Below, piece by piece: positions 22,088 through 33,599 of a DNA stretch of 64,000 nt; positions within the stretch are counted from its first letter, which is position 1; each line of letters starts with the position of its first letter. A program made the translations under genes and the position numbers. The stretch comes from Apoderus coryli. Lineage: Eukaryota; Arthropoda; Insecta; Coleoptera; Attelabidae. Where the stretch lies: contig OU452203.1 of assembly GCA_911728435.2 (NCBI GenBank), positions 18,125,651 to 18,189,650 on the forward strand. The letters run 5' to 3'. Below the pieces are notes generated by a model, which was given only the letters and a program-made list of their open reading frames with translations, did not search any database and was not told where the DNA came from.

Positions 22088-22860
22088 TTTTACGAAATTA
22101 TACCTACTAAATTATAAAAAATTATTATTGTAAGTTTTAAAGTGTTTAGATAAGTAAAGGCTTGTCTCAGATGACTTAAAATTGTTTGAAATAGATAAGG
22201 ATTGTGATAAGAGGTTTTAGCGTGAACGCTAATAAATACTAGGAATGACTGTATGTACGGTTATGCTGATGGTATTTTGTTTTTCTCATTGAGTAAATAT
22301 GGTGAGTTTTGTATAAATAGTCGTTATGTAAATTATGGAGATTTTACTAATAAGTTATGCATGTTTTTAGTTTATTATACAATAGAACTATCATGACGAG
22401 TCGTTGCTCGTAATTTTCATTGAGATAATGTCAATAAAATGTTTATGATTTGACTATAAAAAAATGAAACTAATGCTGTAAATAATTGTAGTTTGATTCA
22501 TTCAATTTCATTTTATTTTTGAAAGACACAAATAAAACAACGTCTACTCCACCAAACTATTCACATATTAGTATGCAATCAGCCTGCAGCGCCAGACATG
22601 TTTCGGAAAACTAAGTTTCCATCATCAGTGGCTCATAATAAAACAGTCACGCAGTCATTTTAGTTAAAGTCAAAAACAGTATCATACGTTGCTTTATTTG
22701 TGTCTTACACAATCAACTCCTCTCGAAGATGGACTACTTCAGAAAATATTTTATTTTTGAGTATTTAATTAAAAATTCTCAATTAAGCTAATACCTTTAA
22801 AACAATAAAAAAAGTTGATTTTCTATGTTTTTATTCTTCATCTTCCGCTGCTATCCATTA
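22088..22860. other. Spacer with repeat-like words
   Basis: No gene. The words GACATGTTTCGGAAA and CATCATCAGTGGCT (about 22597-22635) resemble a motif common in insect dispersed repeats; a similar pair recurs near 47540-47570. Confidence 0.4.
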
Positions 22861-24780
22861 ATGGATGTTTGTGATCACTTCTGACCATTTTTTCTTATCT
22901 CTGGTGGTGTGAATTAATTCTCCTGTGGTTCCTATTCCTGTCCAATGCTTGATGTTTCGGAGCCACGACATCCTCTTTCTGCCTACACCCCTTCTTCCAT
23001 GGGACTTTCAGGATTCTTCGATAGATCCACATTTCAAATGCTTCTAGCCTATTCATTGTGCTAACCTTCACTGTCCAGCCTTCCATACCATACAACAGTA
23101 CGGACCATACATAACACTTTGTGAATCTTATTCTGAGATTGAGGTCAAAGTCGGAGTTCGTAAAGACGTTTTTGAATCTCATGAATGAGCTCCTCGCTTT
23201 TTCTATCCTGTACCTGATTTCTGCATCTGAAGACCAGTCTTCACATATCCAAGTCCCCATATAGTTAAACTTTTTAACTCGTTCTATGTCTTCACTATCG
23301 TATGTAAGTTCCGCATTCCGGAACTCATCCAATTTGCGGCTGATTACTAGGAATTTTGTCTTTTTTATGTTGATGTTGATTCCGATGCGTCGGCCGTGCA
23401 TTCCAACCATGTCCAGGAGTCTTTGGAGGTCATTCATATTGTCTGCTATCAGGACTGTGTCGTCTGCATACCGTATATTGTTGATCCATGTGCCAGACCA
23501 GTCTTCACATATCCAAGTCCCCATATAGTTAAACTTTTTAACTCGTTCTATGTCTTCACTATCGTATGTAAGTTCCGCATTCCGGAACTCATCCAATTTG
23601 CGGCCGATTACAAGGAATTTTGTCTTTTTTATGTTGATGTTGATTCCCATTCGTCGGCCGTGCATTCCAACCATGTCCAGGAGTCTTTGGAGGTCATTCA
23701 TATTGTCTGCTATCAGGACTGTGTCGTCTGCATACCGTATATTGTTGATCCATGTGCCATTTACTTTGATGCCTAATTGTTGTCCTTCGAGAGCTTCCTG
23801 GAAGATATTTTCCGAGTAAATGTTAAACAGAAGTGGGGAGAGGACACATCCCTGTCTTACACCTCTGCTTTTGTAACTTCGCTGTCAGATCTAACTGCCG
23901 CTGATTGGTTCCAGTACAAGCTTTCAATACAGCGTATGTCCTTTTGATCTATGTCAATTCGCCTCAGCATTTGAACGAGTTTGTGATGTTACACTCTATC
24001 AAATGCTTTTTCGTAATCTATGAAACACATCGCTACATCTTTTCTCTGATCATAACAGTTCTGAACCAACACTTGGGTTGCGACCAGTGCCTCTCTTGTA
24101 CCGAGACCCCTTCTAAATCCGAATTGAGAGGATCCAACAGCGCTTTCGCATTTCGTGGAAATTCTGTAGTGAATGACCTTCAGAAACACTTTCAGAGTGT
24201 GGCTCATCAAGCTGATCAATCTGTGATCTTCACATCTTGTTGCGTTGCTCTTCTTTGGGAGTGGAATAAAAAGAGATGTAAGCCATTTGGTTGGGAATTT
24301 TCCTGTGTTGTAAATTTGGTTGAAAAGTCTTTGTAGCCTCTTAATACTTTCGTTGTCTAGTAATTTGAGCAGTTCAACAGACACTAAATCTGGTCCAACC
24401 GTTTTCTTATCTTTCGAGCTTTTTATTGCCCTAGTAATCTCTTCTATTGTAATTGACGGTCCAGACAGGTCATCTTCCTGATTATCTTCTAACTGAGGTC
24501 TATCATCTGCAAAAAGATTACTAATATATTGTTTCCAAATAGCTTTTCTCTGTCCGTTATCTTGTGCCATTTGTCCTTGTTCATTTTGTATATTAGAGAA
24601 AGTCCGTTTCCTGTACATTCCAGCTGTTTCTTTTATTTTCTTGTGCAGGTTATACTCATCGTGCTGTTCTTGCAAGTGTTCCATTTCTTCGCACTGTTCC
24701 TTCAGCCACTTATTTTTTGCCGCTCTTACTGCTCTTCTTATGGTATTTTGCAGCAGTTTTTATTACGTTGAATTTATTCC
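22861..24780 (-). mobile_element. 5'-truncated non-LTR retrotransposon with internal tandem duplication
   Basis: Reverse-transcriptase pieces on the minus strand: fingers and early palm at 24756-23989 (VGPDLVSVELLKLLDN, SQFGFRRGLGTREAL, CFIDYEKAFDRV), then after a break the YADD block and thumb at 23701-22895, ending in a TE-typical C-terminus (WLRNIKHW). At least two frameshifts separate the parts. A 264-bp in-frame tandem duplication (23232-23495 and 23496-23759) repeats the region from just after YADD through ICEDWS. The element is related in sequence style to the copy at 33.6-35.5 kb. It is dead. Confidence 0.85.
23232..23759 (-). repeat. Two 264-bp tandem units inside LINE
   Basis: 23232-23495 and 23496-23759 are direct copies differing at only a handful of bases. 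264 is divisible by three, so the reading frame is kept. Confidence 0.92.
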
Positions 24781-25899
24781 TCCAACTCATCCTGTATAAC
24801 AGATTTGTCTCACATTGTGAAAGGAAATGCTTAATAATAACTGAAAAATAATTACATACTGCGTCACCATTCTTGGTTTATATTTTTAATCTATTTTTAA
24901 ATTATTCTAATATTTAAAATCATCAATATGTGAATTTCGTGTGAAATTTTTAAAATAACAAACAAATCACTTTATTATTCTTTTAGAACATCCGTTAATA
25001 TCGTGAAAAAATGACATTATTTTAACAATTTTATATAGATATGCATTCATTCTGAATAATCACTCCGTCTGCATATGTTCAAGAAACCGATAACTTAAGT
25101 TAAAACAATGAATATGTTTGTAAAAATAAAAACGCTAATAAGAAGTTTAAATATTTAGTTAAGAGAAAAATTAACAATAACGGAAATAACACAGGCATCA
25201 GACATGAAATTTTATTGTTTGTTATTGCCTATAACAAATTAATGATTTTTCTGTGGAGATTTCAAATAAACGCGAAAATTTATTTGAATAATTGCGTGTT
25301 TATGTACATACATTTGAATTTGAAATGGGTTTCCCGCCAAAACTAACAAACATGAATCATACAGAGTGTTTCAAAATATCGGGAAAGGCGATATCTTGTT
25401 GAAAATAAACAGTAAGTCAAAAGTAAATTTTTGTAAATGCTGTAAATCCAGAAGGATGCACTTTTTGTAAAATGCGCTTTAACTGAAGCCCATTTAGATA
25501 AAAATCTCCAAAATGCAGTGATCCTTATCTCAACCTAATTTAAGAAATTTGCATTTTTGGGCAGCGGATAATCCTAGAAAAACTTTATCACTGAGAAGAT
25601 CTGGACAAGGGTCGATAGGTGTTTAGTGCGGTACAGTCAAGAACCGGGTTATAGGAAAATTATTTTATAACAAGTCTTCATCGATACTTGGAGCTCCTTC
25701 AAAATGAAATAGATGACGAAATTAATATGCTCCCTTTAAGTATATCTAGAGACTAAATGTGACAACACGCCGAAGCACCACCTTATAGTGTTTTAGCCGT
25801 TCGAGACTACCTGAATTCCAATTACAACATGTAAAATATTCAAATAAAAATAGAGCAAGAAATTAATATTCATTAATATTCAGAAAAAATGCTATACAA
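24781..25899. other. AT-rich spacer
   Basis: No gene. A CAGAGTGTTTCAAAATATCG word near 25364 looks like the end of a decayed DNA transposon, but I find no partner. Confidence 0.35.
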
Positions 25900-27890
25900 C
25901 TTTGTTAATTCAAACTATACTGTGTGATCAAAATTAACGGAGATATTACAATATTCGAAAAATACAGTTTGTCAATATAAATACAATACTTGCAAATACA
26001 ACACAAATACAAATCACATAAAAATATATACGACAATATACAACAATTAGAACAATACTGCACAACAAAACAACGCAATATTGCCAACAAGAATCAAGAA
26101 CTCTACAACCAATCACTCTCAAGAAATTCATCGACAGAGTAAAAACAGTGCTTTAACAAATATGTCTTTATTTTAGTTGTAAATAATTTGTAGTTAAACG
26201 ACCGAATCTGCTTCGGTACCTTATTATAAAATTTGTAATTAAGAGAGTTATTTTGAGATTTTGTTAGTCTATATTTTGGAATGATCAACAAATCAGCCGA
26301 CCGAGTACTGTAGGTTTGATTACTAGAGTGAGGCCGCAGTGAATCCCGAATTGAATGGATCTCCAATAAGGTATGATAGATAAAAATACACGGCAATGAC
26401 ATTATACCGTGGTTTACAAAATGCGGCTTGTAATGGTCAAGTGGCCCAACGCCAACCAGTATTCTGACCGCCCTCTTTTGCAATCTGAATATTCTCAAGG
26501 CGTGCGAAGAACCACCCCAAGGCACGATGGCGTAAGCCAAGTGTGAATGGAAAACCCCAAAGTAAGCCGTTCTAAGGACATGAAAATTTAAGTAACCGCA
26601 AGTTCTCTAAGCAAAAATAGAGCACTGGCCAACTTACGACTTAGGTGTTCGATGTGAGAGTACCAGTTAAGATTGTCATCTAAATAAACTCCAAGCACTT
26701 TGACAGTGTCACCACTATTATGGGAGAAATTAGAAGACAGCTTCAGAACATTGCACTTGTCCTCGTTAAGCCTTAACCCGTTCGCACCAAACCATTTCTT
26801 GGCTGAATTCAAGACCGAAAGGGATATAGTGTTCAGATTGTCAAAACTTGAACTACTCGACACAAAACTGGCATCATCTGCAAAAAGGGACGGAAATGAG
26901 ATATCTGACATATAATAGGAGATATCATTAATGTACATAATGAAAAGTAATGGGCCAAGCACAAAGCCCTGAGGCACCCCATAGCTCACCCTTTTAAGAA
27001 AAGATGTTTCACCGATGAACTCGACCAACTGCTGTCTCTCAAACAGGAAAGATTTAATCAACCCCAAAGGTATCCCCCTCACTCCATAGAAAGACAGCTT
27101 TTCCAGAAGGGTATCATGGGAAATGCAGTCAAAAGCCTTAGACAAATCAGTCGTGGTCAATACAGAGTGTTTACCATTCTCAAAAGACGCAATTACATCG
27201 CCCACAACACTCAGGATCGCTTCGGTTGTTGTTCGCCCTCTCCTAAAACCAAACTGACATGGAGAGAGTAACAAGACCTCGAGTACCTTAGAAAATATAA
27301 CAGTAATTGTAATGGGTCGATAATTATTCAAATCGTCAGCATTACCAGACTTCAGCAAAGGTATTACCTTTCCAATCTTAAAGCACTTCGGAAAACAACC
27401 CTTAAAAACATAAGTTTATTAGGTTAGTGTTCAACCCATAAATATCACAAGATGACGAATTTGTCAAACCACAGATTGTTGAATAAACTTCTGACTCGGT
27501 GGCAGGATTGAGGAAGAAACTGCAGTTTGGCATCGCAAGACCCCTCAAAAACTCAGTCGCCGAACAGTGCGAATGGGTAGGCAAACCTTCAATAATCCTC
27601 ACAGCAACCGAAGCGAAATAGTCATTAAAGTCGTCAGCAGAAATACCAGACTCAATGTGATCTCTCGATTTGCGATTGCCAATATAGTTCACCAAACGGC
27701 AACCGTCTCTGGCTATATTCGCAGATCTTAAGAGATACTGGTCGCAGGCGTTCCTCTTTGCACACATCAACAAATCTTTCTTAAACTCAGCCTTCAGCAC
27801 GTTGTAAAAATCCCAGTCTTCGCGTCTTTGTGTGGATTTACACACAGCACAACAGTAGATAAAATTGATCTCTTGCTTTCTAGCTCTGCA
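25900..27890 (-). mobile_element. Jockey-like LINE, 5'-truncated and frameshifted
   Basis: Three minus-strand blocks: pre-RT linker and early fingers 27890-27402; RT core 27358-26588 with CQFGFRRGRTTTEAI, LSKAFDCISHDTLLEK, GVPQGFVLGPLLFIMYIND and catalytic FADDASF; and C-terminal domain 26540-26103 (YAIVPWGG, RLQKRAVRIL). Frameshifts separate the blocks, so it is not functional. The 3' border is not sharp. Confidence 0.88.
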
Positions 27891-28509
27891 CTATGCCAAC
27901 GAATAGGGGGCCGATAGCTATTGAGTAAAATATACGTACAAGTATGGGGAGGGGTGGGTTAATTTCGAATTTTTCTTCTCCAAATTCCCCAAATAGAACT
28001 TCGTATTGTATATGGGATGTATGGCATTAATACGATTCGCCTGAATTGTAATGTTTCAATCTGATAAGATAGGTATCAACAGTCGGTACTAACTCTCAGC
28101 TATTTATATAAAATGATTTTTTTCCCAATTACAATAGATAATTTGTGTTAATTTTCCGGATTATATTAATATGTAAATATATTATATTTGTACTGAATGT
28201 AGCTTTTCCTTTTATCAATAGACACCTATACGTAGCTTTAGATAATGATGTATACGATTGCAATAAATAAAAACCGCGAATGCAACATTTGCTATGCATT
28301 ATTAATAATTTGTAGCATTGACGTATGCTGAGTTAGCACCTTTTGGCATATCTATTGTCTTTTATGTTTGTTTGTTTGTTTGTTAATGATGATTATTGTA
28401 ATGTATCATGCCAATAAAGTCATTATTATCATTAATATTAATAAGACTATTCTTCATTTGCGCCTGTTAAAGTTTGATTTTTAAAAGTAAATCCATTTAT
28501 CATTTAGGA
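27891..28509. other. Spacer
   Basis: No gene; AT-rich with a TTTG microsatellite near 28366. Confidence 0.4.
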
Positions 28510-29246
28510 TCTTTACAAAATAAATGAATATTTTGTGAACATTCCTATCGGGAAGCCTGCTGTTGATACCTTAAATTTTTACTCGTCTAACCATAATCCA
28601 AAAGCCAATAGTTTCGACTTTAAAATGGTAGAGATAGAAGATATCGCCAAAGCCTTAGACTCAATTAAAAGTGGAGCAGTGGGACATGATGGTATAAGTT
28701 TGGATATGCTACGTCGTAGCTGCCCCTGTGTTTTGCCCGTGATTCTTCATATCGTCAATTATTGTATTGAAAAAAGCATGTACCCTAAAATCTGGAAAAT
28801 TAGTCAAGTTGTTCCTCTGCCTAAAGTGTCAAATCCGTCAGATTTCAAGGATTTGCGACCTGTGAGTATTTTGCCTACAGTGAGCAAGATTCTTGAAAGA
28901 ATTCTCGATGACCAGGTGAAGGGATACGTGGAGAAACAAAGCTTATTGCCCAAAATTCAATCCGGTTTCAGATCCGATTATAGTTATTGCACTGCCTTGC
29001 TTAATGTCACGGACGATCTATTTACGGCTACTGATCAAGGTAAAATGACGGGTTTAGTACTGTTGGATTACAGTAAAGCATTTGATAGGCTTGATCATAG
29101 TTTATTGATTGCTGTTCTGAAATATATGGGTTTCAACAGTCCATCAACCGCCCTAATTAAAAACTATTTGACTGAGCGTAGTCAAATGGTTTCCCATAGA
29201 GGAAAGCTATCGCAAATAGAAAGATTGAGGAGTGGCGTTCCGCAAT
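28510..29246 (+). mobile_element. LINE reverse-transcriptase fragment
   Basis: One open frame with RT fingers and palm (GAVGHDGISLDML, LRPVSILPTVSKILERIL, QSGFRSDYSYCTAL, LLDYSKAFDRLDHSLL). It breaks off abruptly at SGVPQ (29245), before the FADD motif, and runs into T-rich unrelated DNA. Both ends are missing. Confidence 0.88.
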
Positions 29247-31285
29247 TTTATTTTTTTTATATACGTCCCAGTTTACCATCAAATTTGTCAGATTCATCAG
29301 AATTTTTTCAAATTATCTCTAAAACGAATCATCTTTGGGAGCAATACAAAATAATTTAAAATAAATTATTATTATTTTAAAAAATATATAGTCATGGACA
29401 TAACATTCACAAATGAACTTTCGTATGAATATGAACGCGCAAACTGACCTAATAAAAATCCTACTAATTTTGTTCAAAGAATTATAGAATCACGAAACAA
29501 TGCCGCTGTTTTCTCAAAATATTTAAACATTGTATTCGACTCGCATGTTATGTTTGTCATTCACATAAGTAACAGAGATTATAACATGCTCAGTGAATAA
29601 GATCCTATTATTTCTATCTTCATGTAAAAGACATCGCAAAACTTTAACAGTATAAAATTAGTAAATATAAGAGTAATAATGATGAAAAAGATCCAGAAAG
29701 AGGTTTCAGCTACTAGTAAATTTTTCAATGCTGTTAAAATAATGATGTTGTAAGTGACGTCAAAACATTAAATATTATAAATCCAGATTTCACTATAATA
29801 AATGGTAAAGTATATTATTTTTTAAAGGAAATATTTCGACTATGTTTATTTTGATTTTATAATAATATCGTTAACATATTCACATTAAAGAATTAATTGG
29901 TTGTTATAAGATCAAATATATCTTTTATTTAATTATAACATATCGCAAATTTAAACATTGATAATAAGAGATAACAATAAAAGACATTATCGGATTTGCA
30001 TTTTTACTGCACATTTAATTCTTCATTGAAATTTACATAATATAGAGCAGAAATAAATTTTAATCAACAAAAAAAAAACTAGTGATTATCACTCTAGACA
30101 TAGAGGCATAATTTGTTCGCGAAAAGACTCATGAAGCAGATGAAAATAGCGGAAAACCTCTTATCTCTGGGGATGATATCCAAGCTTATACCAAAAATAA
30201 GGTTTCTAGAACGTTGATGCGTATTTAAGATATGACCGAGCCAGAACAGAATAATGACATTTAATATAATTGCATTATAAATCCCAGCAACCAAAAAGTT
30301 TTATTATTAATGCCTCTAATATGAGGAACACACAATATCAAAGTGCTATTTGGTGCAATAATTGTGATTAACAGGCCTCATTGATATCTTGCAATTAATT
30401 CCTCTTTTTAAACAATTCCGGCATCTCGCAATGCATAAATCCTCCTGTAAATTTTCAGATGATCCACAAAAAACTTAAAAAACATTTCACGAATTAAACG
30501 ATAGAGGATCCAGATATGAATAAACCGGGTGCTTTCAGGAAAGAAAAATATTAACAAAAGTGGTCATGAGAAATTGACCAAAATAGTACCATATACTGGA
30601 AGTCTTATTCAAGTCAAGTGAGATGTATTCGGCTGCAGTAAAATCCAAAGTTCTTCCTTTGTTTATTTTGAAATTGTTTTACGTTTTTCTCGAGACTGAG
30701 AGATCATCAGAGACTTATTCGGGTTCTCTCAAGTAAGATGAAAATTATTTCCTTTTTTTATTTTTAAAGATTGTAAAATTTAAATAAAAAAAAGTTTGGA
30801 ATATGATTCAGGTTTATGTCATTTTGTTTCTTATTTTAGGCTTATTTAAACCAAAATATAAAAACATTGAATTATCCCATTTATTTTTTTACTCAAAACG
30901 GCTTAATCAGTTATTTCGATATTCAACGCCACGTAGCGGAAAGTTGGTAAAAAATAATGAAGGTTTGTTTGCACATTAAATGAAAGGTATCAATTGCCTT
31001 TTTAGTGAGCTTAAGTAGACTTTAATCGGATAAAGAGTCGCCGAGATATCGCATATTTTCTAGAACATAATTTTTTTACCCCCATCAAAATATTAAGAAA
31101 CAAAGTTGTAGAGAAAAGTAAGATTCGAAAATGTAATCTAATGGATACTTGTCCATTTGAGGTTTTTTAAATATTTTAGTTTTTAGTTTTCTTTTTAAAA
31201 ATTCGCCCTCTAGTGGTAGGTATTGAAAATCCCCTAAATCCGAATTAAAAACCCCCCTCGTAATATTCTAATATATCATTAGAAG
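29247..31285. other. AT-rich stretch, no gene recognised
   Basis: Long AT-rich region with only short meaningless ORFs on both strands. It may contain old, unreadable TE sequence. Confidence 0.4.
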
Positions 31286-31620
31286 ACTACCGTTCATCTT
31301 GGTACCAATTGGACGGAGCACCAGCTCACTGTACTGATGAAGTTACGCATTGATGGATATATCCCAAGATCGTTAGTTTAGATGTTTGGGTCCTTGGGAC
31401 TGGCCTGCAAGGTCTCCCGACTTAACGTTATTTATGGGGTAATTTAAAACAAAAAGTATATCAGACGCCAGTAAACAGCAAAGAAGAACTGTGTGAACGA
31501 ATCCGGAGTTACATCAGTCAGCTAGATGCTGAAAGATACAAAATGCAACCATTTGTTCATCGTCGGATAGTAAGGGTTTAGAAATGAATGGAGGACATTT
31601 TGAGAACTTTCTTTAGGTTA
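31286..31620 (+). pseudogene. Decayed Tc1/mariner-type transposase 3' part
   Basis: The stretch reads as the second catalytic block (YQLDGAPAHCTDEV), then after stops the remains of a P-x-L-x-LFMGNLKQKVY block and a tail (CERIRSYISQLDAERYKM). In-frame stops and frame changes show it is dead. Its ends were not found. Confidence 0.7.
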
Positions 31621-31803
31621 AGATAGGTTAATTGTTGTTATTTTGAGCAATTTATGTAATTCAAGATAATTTTGCTACATGGCAATTTCCCTGGCAAGCT
31701 ATTAACAATAAATTGAAATTTTCGAAAACCTTAATACTTAGGTATAGGGATATGATATATCAATTAATAGGAAATTATATACTATATAAAATATGATAAT
31801 ATA

Positions 31804-32303
31804 CAGGGTGTTCCATTCAAGAAAATTCACTTATGCCTATTTTTACTATTAGATCATACTATAGTGATTTGTGACCACCCTGTACCTTGGTGTGCCAACT
31901 TCTTTATAGATCTTTTTGTGGTAAGGTATTCCTAAGAGAAATTAAAAATTTCAGGATTCTACTTATGTAAAAGGCAATATGACTTTAACTTTTCGAAGAG
32001 CTGTTTTTGGCAAAAAATTAACGAAAACCATTATTATTTCAAAAACAGTTGAAGATAGGTTTAGGGAAGTGTTAACAAAAAGTACTTCAAATCGAATGGG
32101 GAATCCAAAAATATAATAATATATAGGATGTTCTATTTAAAATAATAAAGTTGATATCAACTTCCGGTATAACCGGAAGTGACACAAACGTCAAAATATC
32201 TTAGAAACGTAGATTGGATCGACAAATGTAACTAGCCAAAATTTCAGGACGATCCTTTATCTCGTTTTGCTAAAACTGCCATCCACCATCAATAACCCTG
32301 TAT
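31804..32303. mobile_element. Possible short DNA transposon with CAGGGT ends
   Basis: ACAGGGTGTTCC at about 31804 and AACCCTGTA at about 32295 face each other next to TA. Further CCTGTA words inside suggest nested or rearranged copies. No ORF. Confidence 0.35.
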
Positions 32304-32446
32304 AGTAAATCATTATTATATCACAGTATTTTAAGGTGACTGTAAATATGTGTCGAATAAAAGAAAGACATATTAATCCAAATAAAAGATATTAAAAATG
32401 CTCACTTATCACTAAATATATATTGCAAACAGTAGTTAAATCTTAC

Positions 32447-32873
32447 CGATAAAATTATTTATTGCAATCCCGGCATCCACATAAAACGCACAAAAAATCA
32501 CACTCCAAACCTCATCGGTATTCACATAATCTACACAATAGTCACTGTAATGCCTGTACAACGTATAATTTCCATTCACAAGTTCTAAATCGCCATTTTC
32601 AAGTATTTCATAACTATCATACATTCCAGGATATATCCATACAGCACCCATATTTTCTGGATCACTACATTCATTCCCATAAAGAAATTGAAAAGTGAAG
32701 TTACTGTACTCTGCAGTAAAACTTTCCAGAAAGTTGTTTTTGGAGCTTGGGATGCAAGTACCGTTAATAAAGTCCTTGTTTTTTGAACAGCATTTTCGCA
32801 CAAAGTTTTGAGAATTAACGGAATTTATTACGAACGCTACCGTTAATAAAATGATCGGTACTTGTAGGCACAT
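32447..32873 (-). CDS. Methuselah-like ectodomain exon, cassette C
   Basis: ATG at 32873, a signal peptide (MCLQVPIILLTVAFV), then the shortest ectodomain of the set (about 142 residues). It has NFVRKCCSKNKDFINGTC near its start and YSDYCVDY..VIFCAF near its end, the core Methuselah cysteines. It closes ..NNFIG with donor G|gtaaga in phase 1. It encodes no membrane span. With the shared 7TM exons the total is 443 residues in frame. On the right is a spacer and then LINE debris; on the left, TE remains and no 7TM exon until cassettes B and A. A lone exon kept open with all key cysteines argues against a simple relic. Confidence 0.72.
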
Positions 32874-33261
32874 GTTTTAGCACAAATAAGCTGGAGCAAC
32901 GAGAAGTTAAGATATCGTTTTTGATATCTAGTGTTAAATTTGTTGCCTGTAAACGATATTATGTTCAACTAGGCAGTGTTTTTTTTTTGTAATTTTTTTG
33001 TGTATTGCCAATTTGGTGATCGTGTAGCGTCGTTTTTGTTTGTTTTACTAGGAGCGATATAAAATTGCGAGCGCGTGTTTTATACATGTACAGTGCTTCC
33101 CATTAGGTTCACATTACGCATACAATTTTGACAATTATACTGAGTGACAACAAAAAGTTGAAACTTCCGACTCGCTCAAGCGGTGAAGATATAAAATAAC
33201 GAAACTGATGCTTCTATAGAAAGACGCGTAGCGACAATAAATCAGTTCAGCCAAGGCCTCC
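32874..33261. other. Spacer upstream of cassette C
   Basis: No ORF recognised; presumably holds the cassette C promoter. Confidence 0.4.
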
Positions 33262-33376
33262 GTAAGCAGGAATTTGCCTCTAAACAAATGTCTGCAAGTA
33301 AAGGTACACACAGTTGAAAGTAGGAACCTTTACTTGCAGACTTTTTCTTAGAGGCAAATCCTGCAAAACTGCTTAC
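33262..33376. repeat. Long imperfect hairpin
   Basis: Arms 33262-33304 (starting GTAAGCAGGA, containing TTTGCCTCTAA and CTGCAAGTAAAGG) and 33327-33376 (its near reverse complement, ending CTGCTTAC) enclose a 22-base loop. It is a fold-back repeat, in size compatible with a MITE remnant or a miRNA-like hairpin. Confidence 0.75.
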
Positions 33377-33599
33377 TTTAGACCCATGAAAAGTTATCAC
33401 TTTTTTAAGCAAAAATGAACAGGGAATTCAAAAAAAATTATAAAGATATATTTATTCCAGTGGCGTAAAAAATAGGGGGATAAAGAGTGTTCCCAACCCC
33501 TATAGCATGCCACTGGTTAATTTTTTTTAAATATTGATTACGTCAAAATATTACTTTTTTAAAGAACATATGCCTTTGGGCGTGGAATCATACATGCTC

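Noticed and set aside
30094..30294. 66-codon minus-strand ORF in the AT-rich stretch
   Set aside because: No recognisable domain and no supporting splice sites; expected by chance at this length.
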